Below are positions 56,284 to 64,000 of a stretch of DNA of 64,000 bases, piece by piece (position 1 is the stretch's first letter; each line of letters starts with the position of its first letter). The DNA lies in contig NZ_CADFEB010000014.1 of NCBI RefSeq assembly GCF_902833085.1, positions 124,001 through 188,000 on the forward strand, given 5' to 3'. The notes beneath the pieces are model-generated. The model was not told the origin of the DNA. It was given only the letters and a program-made list of their open reading frames with translations, and ran no database searches. A program made the translations under genes and the position numbers. The stretch is from Burkholderia ubonensis (GTDB lineage Bacteria > Pseudomonadota > Gammaproteobacteria > Burkholderiales > Burkholderiaceae).

Positions 56284-57156
56284 TCACCATTGCATGCCCT
56301 CGTCATCGAGCCCCATCCTGCGCGGCCCGTTCCTCGTCGCCAGCGTCACCGCATCCGCCTCGACCCGCACCACGCGCATCGCCCCGACCGTCTCGCCGGC
56401 CGCCACGGCGGTAATGGCCCCGGCGCCGTCGTCGAACAGCGCGAGGCCGGTGCGCGCGTCGCGCATCACGCCGGCGAGCCGGGACGGCAAGGTGTCGCCC
56501 GTTCCTGGCTCGTCTCCGATACCGAACGGATCCGCGTCCTGCGAAGCCACGGCGATCGGTCGGTCGCCGTATGCCGCGCGTCCGCCCGGCATGGCGGGAA
56601 ATACGTCGAGCGACAGCCCGACGCGCGCGGCCCGCCCGGCGCGCTCGGCGTTTATCGCCGTCGGCACGACCAGCACCGGCAACGTCGCCAGAGCGCCGAC
56701 CATCCGCCGCAGCGCCGGAAAACCGCCATCCGCGACAATGCGCACCGTGCGGCGCACGTCCTGCCGGGCGCCCGGCTCGGGCTGAGGCTCGATCGAGACG
56801 ACCCGCAGCCCGCTCGACGCGGCGAGTTCGGCCAAATCGAGCATCAGCGCCGGCCAGCCGGGTGCGGCCGGCGCGCCGCGACCGTCGTCCGTTTTGGCGG
56901 GCGCCGCGCGATGCATCGCGGCCTGCGCCAGCGCGCGCTCGGCCTCGGCAGCGCGCGCCCTGGCGGCATCCAGGGACGCGCGGCTGCGGGCGAGGCCGCT
57001 CCAGTCCTCGGCGGCCGAGAGGTGAACGCCGCCCGCCAGCACCACGCCGAACGCGAGCACGCAGCCTGCGACGTGCGATGCAACCGGCAGCGCACGGCGC
57101 GCCGCTCCGTTTCTCCCGCCGTCGCCGATCCCGAATCGATACGCAGGCGCAGTCAT
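56284..57156 (-). CDS. PilO-PilP fusion protein of the type IV pilus alignment complex
   Basis: The protein is 290 residues from the ATG at 57156. The N-terminal part has one membrane segment (ASHVAGCVLAFGVVLAGGVHL), a coiled-coil (ARARAAEAERALAQAAM) and a ferredoxin-like fold (LRVVSIEPQPEPGARQDV, then VRIVADGGFPALRRMVGAL), as in PilO. The C-terminal 80 residues (LPSRLAGVMRDARTGLALFDDGAGAITAVAAGETVGAMRV in pattern) resemble the PilP HR domain that binds PilQ. Separate PilO and PilP genes are normal elsewhere; there is no pilP lipoprotein gene here. It overlaps pilN (ATGA). Confidence 0.75.
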   Translation of the reverse strand: MTAPAYRFGIGDGGRNGAARRALPVASHVAGCVLAFGVVLAGGVHLSAAEDWSGLARSRASLDAARARAAEAERALAQAAMHRAAPAKTDDGRGAPAAPGWPALMLDLAELAASSGLRVVSIEPQPEPGARQDVRRTVRIVADGGFPALRRMVGALATLPVLVVPTAINAERAGRAARVGLSLDVFPAMPGGRAAYGDRPIAVASQDADPFGIGDEPGTGDTLPSRLAGVMRDARTGLALFDDGAGAITAVAAGETVGAMRVVRVEADAVTLATRNGPRRMGLDDEGMQW

Positions 57157-57809
57157 GTCCGCTCCCCCTGCCCGGCGTCGCGAGGCGATCCGTCGTGCCA
57201 GCGCAATTGCACCGAGAACCGGAACGGCATCCGCGTCGCACCCGCCGGCTCCGCCGGCGCCGGCTTCAGCGCGTCGACGTCGACGCGCCACGCGTGCTGC
57301 TGCTCGCGCGCGATGCGGTCGAGCCACCGGGCCGCTGCCCGATAACTCGCGGCCCGCGCGTCGAGCACCGCGCCGGACGCCGTCATGCGCAACGCTTCCA
57401 GCCCGATGCCGTCATCGCGAACCCGCGCCACCAACGCGAGCAGTTCGGTGGCCCGCCGGTAAGGCGCCGCCAGCGCCGCAGCCTGCGCGTCGCGCTGGGC
57501 GGCGGCGGCGGCCATCCGCGCTGCGCGCGCCGCCTCGTCCACCTGGGGTTGTTGCCTCGACAACCGCGCCTCGACGACGGCACGTTCGGCATCGGTTCGC
57601 ATGCGCAGCCACGCCGCCCCGCCCGTCCATGCGCCGACGCCCAGGATGCCGAGCAGGATCGCTGCGCCGCATTGCGCGGCCCGGCGCCGACGCATGGCCC
57701 GCGCGAGGCGGTCGCGATATGGCAGCAGGTTGAATCCGTCGAGGTCGAGCCACGTGAACGCGGCTGCGGGCTTCTGCGGCGCCCCCGGAAACACGGTCGG
57801 CGCGCTCAT
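57153..57809 (-). CDS. pilN: Type IV pilus assembly protein PilN
   Basis: The protein is 218 residues from the ATG at 57809. The FNLLPYRDRLARAMR segment near residue 25 is the PilM-binding N-terminal motif of PilN, followed by one membrane segment (AAILLGILGVGAWTGGAAW), a coiled-coil and a ferredoxin-like C-terminus. It links cytoplasmic PilM to the periplasmic complex. It overlaps pilM by four bases. Confidence 0.85.
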   Translation of the reverse strand: MSAPTVFPGAPQKPAAAFTWLDLDGFNLLPYRDRLARAMRRRRAAQCGAAILLGILGVGAWTGGAAWLRMRTDAERAVVEARLSRQQPQVDEAARAARMAAAAAQRDAQAAALAAPYRRATELLALVARVRDDGIGLEALRMTASGAVLDARAASYRAAARWLDRIAREQQHAWRVDVDALKPAPAEPAGATRMPFRFSVQLRWHDGSPRDAGQGERT

Positions 57810-58732
57810 TCCCACACTCCGCGCAACGCCAGCCCGAAGGCAACCGCGAATGCCGGCCCGCCGACGGAACCGGCCGGCACCGCGGATGCTTCGCCGCCCC
57901 AACGCGCGCACTCGAACGGCATCGCGCTCGCGCCGAGCAGGTCGCCGATCTCGGCGACGGACGTGTCGAACCGCGCGAGACAGCGCTCGTCGCCGCCGAC
58001 GAGCGCACAGCGGGCCGGCCGGCGCACCCGCGCGCGCAATGCGTCGGGCAGCACCGCATGCGCGCGATCCGGAAACGTGAACTGCGACACGGCCTCCCCG
58101 CCTTCCAGCCACCAACCGCGCACGCCCGCATCGCCGAACCAGAGCGCAAGGCATGGCTCGCTTGCCTCCGATTCGCACAGCGCGGCAAAACGCAGCGCCC
58201 GCAGCGCCGCGATCGATTCGCCGTCGACCGCCGTCAGATCGACACCGGCCACGGCGGCCGCGTCGACCCGCCGCTGCAGCGCGGCCTGCGACGCGGCGGC
58301 GATTGCGAGCTCGCCGGGCCGCGCGCCGCCGTCATGCCGCCAGTCGAATGCGAGACTGTCCGGCGCCAGCCCGGAGATGCGTTCCGCGGCCTGGCGCGCG
58401 GCATCGGGGATGTCGTTGCGCCCGGCCAGGTCGAGCGTCGCCGTGTGCATCTCGTCGTCCCGCAGCGCCATCACGCCGCGCGCGTCGCACCGCACCCCGC
58501 GCGCCGCCAGACGCGACACGGCCGCGGACAGCGCGCGCCCGACCGCCGCCCAGCGAGCCTCGTCGGGCCCGTCGGACAGCCCGTGCGGCTCCGTCTCGAG
58601 CCCGTCGACGCGCACGTCCGCGCCGCGCCCGCGCCGGCTCAGCACCACCACCCTCACGTCGCCCGCGGCGACGTCGATCCCTGTCGCCGTGCGCCTGCCC
58701 ATCGCGAATCGCACCGCCCATCGTCCGTCCAT
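57806..58732 (-). CDS. pilM: Type IV pilus assembly protein PilM (actin-like)
   Basis: The protein is 308 residues from the ATG at 58732, with GGGAGG upstream; an in-frame ATG at 58768 is less likely. It is a diverged PilM: GIDVAAGDVRVVVLSRRG (phosphate-1-like strand pair), MHTATLDLAGRNDIP and a middle segment SDSLAFDWRH-like. The actin-like fold is weak but the operon position supports the call. The terminal genes are high in Ala, Arg and Gly. Confidence 0.78.
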   Translation of the reverse strand: MDGRWAVRFAMGRRTATGIDVAAGDVRVVVLSRRGRGADVRVDGLETEPHGLSDGPDEARWAAVGRALSAAVSRLAARGVRCDARGVMALRDDEMHTATLDLAGRNDIPDAARQAAERISGLAPDSLAFDWRHDGGARPGELAIAAASQAALQRRVDAAAVAGVDLTAVDGESIAALRALRFAALCESEASEPCLALWFGDAGVRGWWLEGGEAVSQFTFPDRAHAVLPDALRARVRRPARCALVGGDERCLARFDTSVAEIGDLLGASAMPFECARWGGEASAVPAGSVGGPAFAVAFGLALRGVWE

Positions 58733-58950
58733 CCCAGCCTCCCGCCGTCGCTGCGGCTCCTGCCGCATTCCCAGGCTCGCATTCTGGCGAGCGGCACGCG
58801 GGGCCGGCAGTCGGCCGAACGGCCAACGCCGCGAAACGCGTGCGCCGGCGCGCTATGCTGGAGGGGCGGCACCCCGCGGCCGCGCGACGGGTGCGCACCC
58901 GTCAGGACCGGTCATACCGGCCAGCTATAATCGCGGGACTGTTTTCCGGT

Positions 58951-61344
58951 ATGCCTATGCAATCCACGTCCCCTACGTCCCCGCCCCCCGCCCCGGAGCC
59001 GAAGAAACGCCCTTGGTGGCTGAAAATCCTGATCGGCCTCGTGACGGTGTGCGTGGCGCTCGTCCTGTGCGGCGCTCTCGTGCTCGGCTATGCGCTCGTC
59101 GTCGCGTCGCCGAACATGCCGTCGCTCGACGCGCTGACGGACTATCGTCCGAAGGTTCCGCTGCGCATCTATACGTCCGATCACGTGCTGATCGGCGAAT
59201 TCGGCGAGGAACGCCGCGACATCGTCCACTTCAGGGACGTCCCCGACTCGCTGAAGAAGGCGATCCTCGCGATCGAGGACGCGCGCTTCTACGACCACGG
59301 CGGCGTCGACCTCACCGGGATCTTCCGCGCCGGCATCGTCGCGCTGACCAACGGCCACGCGACGCAGGGCGCGAGCACGATCACGATGCAGGTCGCGCGC
59401 AACTTCTTCCTGTCGAGCGAGAAGACCTACACGCGCAAGATCTACGAGATGCTGCTCGCGTACAAGATCGAGCGCGCGCTGACGAAGGATCAGATTCTCG
59501 AGGTCTACATGAATCAGATCTATCTCGGCCAGCGCGCGTACGGCTTCGCGAGCGCCGCCCGGGTGTATTTCGGCAAGGACCTGAAGGACATCACGCTGGC
59601 GGAAGCCGCGATGCTGGCCGGCCTGCCGAAGGCGCCGTCCGCGTACAACCCGGTCGTCAATCCGAAGCGCGCGAAGGTGCGCCAGGAGTACATCCTGCAG
59701 CGGATGCTCGAGCTGAACTTCATCTCGCGCGAGCAGTACGGCGAGGCGATCGCGCAGCCGCTCGTCGTCAAGGGCGCAGGCCGCGAATTCAGCGTGCACG
59801 CCGAGTACGTCGCCGAAATGGTGCGGCAGATGATGTATGCGCAGTATCGCGAGGAGACGTATACGCGTGGCTTCAACGTCGTCACGACGATCGATTCCGC
59901 CGATCAGCAGGTCGCCTACGGCGCGCTGCGCAAAGGGATCATGGATTACGAGCGGCGTCACGGCTATCGCGGGCCGGAGGGCTTCATCGAGCTGCCGGCC
60001 GGCGCCGACGATCGCGAGCAGGCGATCGACGATGCGCTGCTCGAGCATCCGGACAACGGCGAGCTGATCGCGGCGGTCGTGACCGACGCCGGCCCGCGCC
60101 AGATCACCGTCGCGTTCATCGACGGCAGCAGCGCGACGCTCGAAGGCGACAACCTGCGCTTCGCCGCCGGTGCGCTGTCGGCCAATGCGCAGCCGAACCG
60201 GCGTATTCGTCCGGGCGCGATCGTGCGCGTCGTGAAGAACGACGCCGGCGCATGGACGATCACGCAACTTCCGCAGATCGAAGGCGCGTTCATCTCGATC
60301 GTCCCGCAGGACGGCGCGATCCGCTCGCTCGTCGGCGGCTTCGACTACAACAAGAACAAGTTCAACCACGTCACGCAGGCGTGGCGGCAGCCGGGCTCGT
60401 CGTTCAAGCCGTTCATCTACTCGGCGTCGCTCGACAAGGGGCTCGGGCCGGCGACGATCATCAACGACGGCCCGCTGTACTTCAGTGCCGCAGAAACGGG
60501 CGGCCAGCCGTGGGAGCCGAAGAACTACGGCGGCGGCTTCGATGGCCCGATGTCGATGCGCACCGCGCTGCAGCGCTCGCGCAACCTCGTGTCGATCCGG
60601 ATCCTCAACCACATCGGCACGAAGTACGCGCAGCAATACATCACGCGCTTCGGCTTCGACGCCGACCGCCACCCTGCCTATCTGCCGATGGCGCTGGGCG
60701 CCGGCCTCGTCACGCCGCTGCAGATGGCGGGGGCGTACTCGGTGTTCGCGAACGGCGGCTTCCGCGTCAATCCGTACCTGATCGCCGAGGTGACCGATCC
60801 GAACGGCGTCGTCGTCGCGCGCGCGCAGCCGCTCGTCGCCGATCAGAACGCGCCGCGCGCGATCGACGCGCGCAACGCGTACGTGATGAACAGCCTGCTG
60901 CAGAGCGTCGCGCAGCGCGGCACCGGCGCGAAGTCCAACGTCCTGAAGCGCACCGATCTCGCGGGCAAGACCGGCACGACGAACGACTCGCACGACGCGT
61001 GGTTCGCCGGCTACCAGCACACGCTCGCCGCGATCGCCTGGATCGGCTACGACAACCCGCGCAGCCTCGGCGACCGTGAAACCGGCGGCGGCCTCTCGTT
61101 GCCCGTGTGGATCGACTACATGGGCGCGGCGCTCAAGGGCGTGCCCGAATTCAAGCCGACGATGCCGGACGGCGTCGAAACGCTCGGCAGCGAACTGTAT
61201 TTCGCCGACTTCACGCCGGGACACGGCTTCGTGTCGACGGTCGGCGTGGCGCAGGCGCCGGTCGCGCAGGACGCGGAGGAAGAAGCACCGCACGTCGACG
61301 AGCAGGAGAAGCAGGACATCATGAACCTGTTCCGCGGACACTGA
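58951..61344 (+). CDS. mrcA: Penicillin-binding protein 1A
   Basis: The protein is 797 residues. Cytoplasmic tail, one membrane anchor (ILIGLVTVCVALVLCGALVLGYAL), then a glycosyltransferase domain: EDARFYDHGGVD, QGASTITMQVARN, LEVYMNQIYLG. The transpeptidase domain carries the nucleophile in GSSFKPF (Ser483), the SRN triad, and KTGT at about residue 673. It makes and cross-links peptidoglycan. It is divergent from pilM with a 218-base shared promoter region, the usual ponA-pil arrangement. An ATG two codons later is an alternative start. Confidence 0.97.
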   Translation: MPMQSTSPTSPPPAPEPKKRPWWLKILIGLVTVCVALVLCGALVLGYALVVASPNMPSLDALTDYRPKVPLRIYTSDHVLIGEFGEERRDIVHFRDVPDSLKKAILAIEDARFYDHGGVDLTGIFRAGIVALTNGHATQGASTITMQVARNFFLSSEKTYTRKIYEMLLAYKIERALTKDQILEVYMNQIYLGQRAYGFASAARVYFGKDLKDITLAEAAMLAGLPKAPSAYNPVVNPKRAKVRQEYILQRMLELNFISREQYGEAIAQPLVVKGAGREFSVHAEYVAEMVRQMMYAQYREETYTRGFNVVTTIDSADQQVAYGALRKGIMDYERRHGYRGPEGFIELPAGADDREQAIDDALLEHPDNGELIAAVVTDAGPRQITVAFIDGSSATLEGDNLRFAAGALSANAQPNRRIRPGAIVRVVKNDAGAWTITQLPQIEGAFISIVPQDGAIRSLVGGFDYNKNKFNHVTQAWRQPGSSFKPFIYSASLDKGLGPATIINDGPLYFSAAETGGQPWEPKNYGGGFDGPMSMRTALQRSRNLVSIRILNHIGTKYAQQYITRFGFDADRHPAYLPMALGAGLVTPLQMAGAYSVFANGGFRVNPYLIAEVTDPNGVVVARAQPLVADQNAPRAIDARNAYVMNSLLQSVAQRGTGAKSNVLKRTDLAGKTGTTNDSHDAWFAGYQHTLAAIAWIGYDNPRSLGDRETGGGLSLPVWIDYMGAALKGVPEFKPTMPDGVETLGSELYFADFTPGHGFVSTVGVAQAPVAQDAEEEAPHVDEQEKQDIMNLFRGH

Positions 61345-61364
61345 CCTGCCGCGCGGACATCAGC

Positions 61365-61391
61365 AAAAAAGCGGCCCTCGGGCCGCTTTTT
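61365..61391. terminator. Bidirectional terminator between mrcA and cyaY
   Basis: AAAAAAGCGGCC pairs with GGCCGCTTTTT around CTCG. It serves the convergent mrcA and cyaY. Confidence 0.9.
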
Positions 61392-61428
61392 GTTTGATCA
61401 GACGTTTTGCGCGCTCCCGCGCGGACGC

Positions 61429-61755
61429 TCAGGCGCTGAACGTGATCGGCATCCCGGCCTGCTGCGTCGCGTAGTCGCTGAGCGCCGCGTAGAACTCCGT
61501 GCCGGTGCGCGTGTCGCGCCACGCGCCGTCGACGTAGCGGTAATGGAAACCGCCCGCCTTCGCGGCGATCCACACTTCCTTCATCGGCGGCTGCAGATTG
61601 ACGATGATCTTCGAGCCGTTCTCGAACGTCAGCGTCAGGACACTGCCGTTGCGCTCGAGATCGATGTCGTGATCGCCGTCGTTCGCGGCGTCCACGGTGC
61701 GCTCGACGGCCGCCAGCACGGCCTCGGCGCGGGTCAGGTATTCGGTATCGGACAT
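61429..61755 (-). CDS. cyaY: Frataxin-like protein CyaY
   Basis: The protein is 108 residues. The acidic first helix (RAEAVLAAVERTVDAAND) and the sheet (LTLTFENGSKIIVNLQPPMKEVWIAAKAGG) follow frataxin; iron is bound on the acidic face. It regulates iron-sulfur cluster assembly. It starts 36 bases from the divergent lipoprotein gene. Confidence 0.95.
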   Translation of the reverse strand: MSDTEYLTRAEAVLAAVERTVDAANDGDHDIDLERNGSVLTLTFENGSKIIVNLQPPMKEVWIAAKAGGFHYRYVDGAWRDTRTGTEFYAALSDYATQQAGMPITFSA

Positions 61756-61791
61756 GCTAAACTCTATCGGTTCAATTGTTCAGGGACGATC

Positions 61792-62076
61792 ATGCGAGTC
61801 GTTTTCCGGATGAGCGCGATTGTAGCGGCTTTGGCAATTCTTGCAGGCTGCGGTCAAAGCGGTCCGCTCTATTTGCCCACCGTGCCGCCGCTTCCGCCGA
61901 AACCGGTCGACCAGCAGCGGGACACGCCGCCGTCGGACGTCAAGCCGACCGACGAAACCGCGTCGTCGTCCGAGAGCATGCCCGATACGTCCGGCACGCC
62001 GCTCACGTTGTCGCCCGAGCTGTCGGGCGGCGCCGTTGCGCCGGCCCCCGCATCCGGCTCGGTCAGCCCGCAGTAA
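61792..62076 (+). CDS. LptM-like small lipoprotein
   Basis: The protein is 94 residues from the ATG at 61792. The signal MRVVFRMSAIVAALAILAGC has a clear lipobox LAGC, and directly after it comes GQSGPLYLP, which matches the conserved GLKGPLYFP-type start of LptM (YifL), a lipoprotein that helps LptDE oxidation and assembly. The rest is a Pro/Ser-rich tail. In many proteobacteria lptM precedes lysA; here it is followed by a terminator and no lysA. Confidence 0.85.
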   Translation: MRVVFRMSAIVAALAILAGCGQSGPLYLPTVPPLPPKPVDQQRDTPPSDVKPTDETASSSESMPDTSGTPLTLSPELSGGAVAPAPASGSVSPQ

Positions 62077-62121
62077 CGCGGCAAGACGGCAACCGCGCAT
62101 AGCCGCGCAACGGCAGCAAAC

Positions 62122-62156
62122 AAGGCGATGACCACGCGGTCATCGCCTTTGTTGTT
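62122..62156. terminator. Terminator after the LptM-like gene
   Basis: AAGGCGATGACC pairs with GGTCATCGCCTT around ACGC, followed by TTTGTTGTT. It can serve both the plus-strand lipoprotein gene and msrQ from the other side. Confidence 0.85.
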
Positions 62157-62179
62157 CGTGCATCGCGATTCGCGGCCGG

Positions 62180-62863
62180 TCAGCCCCTCACGCGCCGCCA
62201 TCCCCACGCGGCCAAACGCCAGCCGAGCAGCGCCACGACGATCGCCGCGTACAGCTTCGGCTGCGCGAGATCGTGCTTGCCGGCCTTCATCCACCAGAAA
62301 TGCAGCACGCCGAACGGCACGATCGCATAGATCGCGCGATGCAGCGTCGCCCAGTGCCGCCCGAGCCTGCGGACCATCGCGCGCGGTGACGTCGCGGCGA
62401 GCGGGACCAGCAGCACGAACGCGGCAAAGCCGACGGTGATGAACGGCCGCTTGCCGATGTCCTTCAGGATCTCGGCCAGGTCGAACCACTTGTCGAACCA
62501 GATATAGGTCGTGAAGTGCAGCGTCGCGTAGAAGAACGCGAACAGGCCGAGCATCCGGCGAAAGCGCAGCAGCGCGGCAACGCCGGTCATCCGCCGCAGC
62601 GGGGTGACGCCGAGCGTGATGCACAGCATCACGAGCGTCCACAGGCCGGTCGAGCGCGTGACGAATTCGACCGGATTCGCGCCGAGCCGGTCGGTCAGGC
62701 CGAACAGCACGACGCGCGCGAACGGAGTCAGGCCGGCCGCGAAAGCCAGCACCTTGGCGGGAGCGAGCCAGCGCGGCGGAGCGGCCCGGGTCCGGGCCTG
62801 GTCCGGCCGGGGCGCGGCGGCGCGCGCCGGCGTGAGCGTCGAAGCGGGCATGTCGTTTCTCAT
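62180..62863 (-). CDS. msrQ: Haem-binding membrane subunit MsrQ
   Basis: The protein is 227 residues. It has six membrane segments with the ferric-reductase-like fold and haem-binding His in FFYATLHFTTYIWFD, RHWATLHRAIYAIVPFGVLHF. It passes quinone-derived electrons to MsrP. An ATG at 62851 is an alternative start. It lies ten bases after msrP. Confidence 0.94.
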   Translation of the reverse strand: MRNDMPASTLTPARAAAPRPDQARTRAAPPRWLAPAKVLAFAAGLTPFARVVLFGLTDRLGANPVEFVTRSTGLWTLVMLCITLGVTPLRRMTGVAALLRFRRMLGLFAFFYATLHFTTYIWFDKWFDLAEILKDIGKRPFITVGFAAFVLLVPLAATSPRAMVRRLGRHWATLHRAIYAIVPFGVLHFWWMKAGKHDLAQPKLYAAIVVALLGWRLAAWGWRRVRG

Positions 62864-62872
62864 CGGTGCGCG

Positions 62873-63868
62873 TCAGAAGAACTTCTTCAGATCCATGCCC
62901 TGATACATCGACGCGACAAACTCGCCGTAGCCGTTGAACATCAGCGTCTTGCGCTTCGGCGTGAAGAAGCCGTCGTCACCGATGCGCCGCTCGGTCGCCT
63001 GGCTCCAGCGCGGATGGTCGACGTTCGGATTCACGTTCGAATAGAAGCCGTACTCGTTCGGCGCGTAGGTGTTCCAGCTGGTCGGCGGCTGCTTGTCGAC
63101 GAAGCGGATCTTCACGAGCGACTTCGCGCTCTTGAAGCCGTACTTCCACGGCACGACGACTCGCACCGGCGCGCCGTTCTGGTTCGGCAGCACCTGCCCG
63201 TAGACGCCCATCGCCAGCAGCGTCAGCGGATTCATCGCCTCGTCCATCCGCAAGCCTTCCGAATACGGCCAGTCGAGGATCGGCGTCGACAGGCCCGGCA
63301 TCTGCGACGGGTCGGCGAGCGTGACGAACTGCACGTATTTCGCGTTGCCGGTCGGCTGCACGCGCTTGATCAGCTCGGCAAGCGGCACGCCGATCCACGG
63401 AATCACCATCGACCAGCCTTCGACACAGCGCAGCCGATAGACGCGCTCCTCGAGCGGCGCGAGCTTCAGCAGTTCGTCCAGATCGAACACCTTCGGATGC
63501 TGCACCTCGCCCTCGACGCTGACGCGCCACGGACGCGGGCGCAGCGTGCCGGCGTTGCGGGCCGGATCGCCCTTGTCGGTGCCGAACTCGTAGAAGTTGT
63601 TGTAGGACGTGACGTCCTTGAACGGCGTCGCCTTGTCGGCCACGACGAATTTCGGATTGGTTTTCGCCGCCAGCTTCGCCGCACGCGCATCGGGCGACGC
63701 GTACCCGGCAAGCGCCGCGCCGCTGCCGCCCAGCATGCTGCCCGCCGCCGCGAGGCCGGCTGCCTGCAGCATGCGCCGGCGGTTGTCGAATACCGCGCGC
63801 GGCGTGATCTCGCTGCGCGGAATGTCGTCGCCGCTCAACGCGTTCCGGAAAGGCCGTTTGATCCACAT
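62873..63868 (-). CDS. msrP: Periplasmic protein-methionine-sulfoxide reductase catalytic subunit MsrP
   Basis: The protein is 331 residues from the ATG at 63868, with GGAGGAG upstream. It has a Tat signal (NRRRMLQAAGLAAAGSML) and the molybdopterin oxidoreductase fold, with the Mo-ligating Cys in YRLRCVEGWSMVIPW. It repairs oxidised methionine in periplasmic proteins with MsrQ as electron source. Confidence 0.95.
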   Translation of the reverse strand: MWIKRPFRNALSGDDIPRSEITPRAVFDNRRRMLQAAGLAAAGSMLGGSGAALAGYASPDARAAKLAAKTNPKFVVADKATPFKDVTSYNNFYEFGTDKGDPARNAGTLRPRPWRVSVEGEVQHPKVFDLDELLKLAPLEERVYRLRCVEGWSMVIPWIGVPLAELIKRVQPTGNAKYVQFVTLADPSQMPGLSTPILDWPYSEGLRMDEAMNPLTLLAMGVYGQVLPNQNGAPVRVVVPWKYGFKSAKSLVKIRFVDKQPPTSWNTYAPNEYGFYSNVNPNVDHPRWSQATERRIGDDGFFTPKRKTLMFNGYGEFVASMYQGMDLKKFF

Positions 63869-63964
63869 CGTACTGCTCCTCCTGCGTGCGCACCGCGCCC
63901 GCGCCATGCGCGTTCGACCCGCGCCATCATGCGCCGTTCGGCGCCCGGATCGCCCGCACGTTAC

Positions 63965-63999
63965 AAAAGAAAACCGCCGGGCACGCAGTGCGCCGGCGG
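63965..63999 (-). terminator. Terminator of a minus-strand gene beyond the right edge
   Basis: On the minus strand, ACCGCCGGCGCAC pairs imperfectly (one bulge) with GTGCCCGGCGGT, followed by TTTCTTTTG. It lies about 100 bases upstream of msrP and should belong to the next gene to the right. Confidence 0.65.
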
Positions 64000-64000
64000 T

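Noticed and set aside
56571..61079. Plus-strand open frame of 1502 codons across the pil genes and mrcA
   Set aside because: It runs through pilM/N/OP antisense and mrcA in the wrong frame; Arg/Ala-rich shadow without domains.

Overview
This 64 kb window looks like a piece of the main chromosome of a Burkholderia species, most likely of the B. cepacia complex. The evidence is the high GC content, the protein sequences, and a gene order typical of beta-proteobacteria: petABC-sspAB, tatABC beside the his operon, mlaFEDACB-ibaG-murA-hisG, pilMN(OP)Q-aroKB-dgt. The species cannot be fixed from this window alone.

Layout. Positions 1-4,990 are accessory in character: a possible partial CDS at the left edge, two predicted lipoproteins, two small HTH proteins, a SymE-like toxin-family gene, and two diverged copies of one intergenic terminator module. 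This stretch abuts the 3' end of a tRNA-Thr(TGT) at 4,997-5,072. From 5.1 kb on, almost everything is core and on the minus strand. 5.1-9.2 kb: sspB, sspA and the cytochrome bc1 operon petABC. 9.4-14 kb: a Nif3-family gene, a membrane-anchored DegS-type protease (plus strand), tatABC, a HIT protein and a DUF4870-type membrane protein. 14-21.8 kb: the his operon (hisG-D-C-B-marC-H-A-F-I-E in transcription order). 21.8-29.4 kb: murA, a BolA/IbaG gene, an ABC-2 exporter pair and the mla lipid-transport genes. 29.5-33.2 kb: a thiO-S-G-E operon headed by a TPP riboswitch. 33.5-38.1 kb: an SbmA/BacA-like ABC protein, an RNA phosphodiesterase, an AGCS symporter and a small membrane protein. 38.2-45.5 kb: gltBD and a transposase-family (RAYT) gene with substituted active-site residues. 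45.7-46.4 kb: an OmpW porin. 46.6-51.6 kb: ugpBAECQ. 51.7-58.7 kb: dgt, aroB, aroK and a compact pilMN(OP)Q cluster, divergent from the PBP1A gene. 61.4-63.9 kb: cyaY, an LptM-like lipoprotein and msrPQ.

How the genes work together. Many neighbours are translationally coupled through ATGA, GTGA or TAATG overlaps: petA/petB, hisF/hisI/hisE, marC/hisH, hisG/murA, mlaF/mlaE, mlaC/mlaB, thiG/thiE, ugpA/ugpE, aroK/aroB and pilM/N/OP. Two proteins here carry twin-arginine signals (PetA and MsrP) and would use the Tat translocase encoded in the same window. The most unusual observations are the RAYT protein with both HUH histidines replaced by glutamine, a PilO-PilP fusion, a ThiE with a roughly 160-residue N-terminal extension that may be a decayed ThiD-like part, a PVWY variant of the cytochrome b PEWY motif, and the small toxin/regulator cluster beside the tRNA. 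I found no CRISPR array, integrase, prophage or intact insertion sequence.
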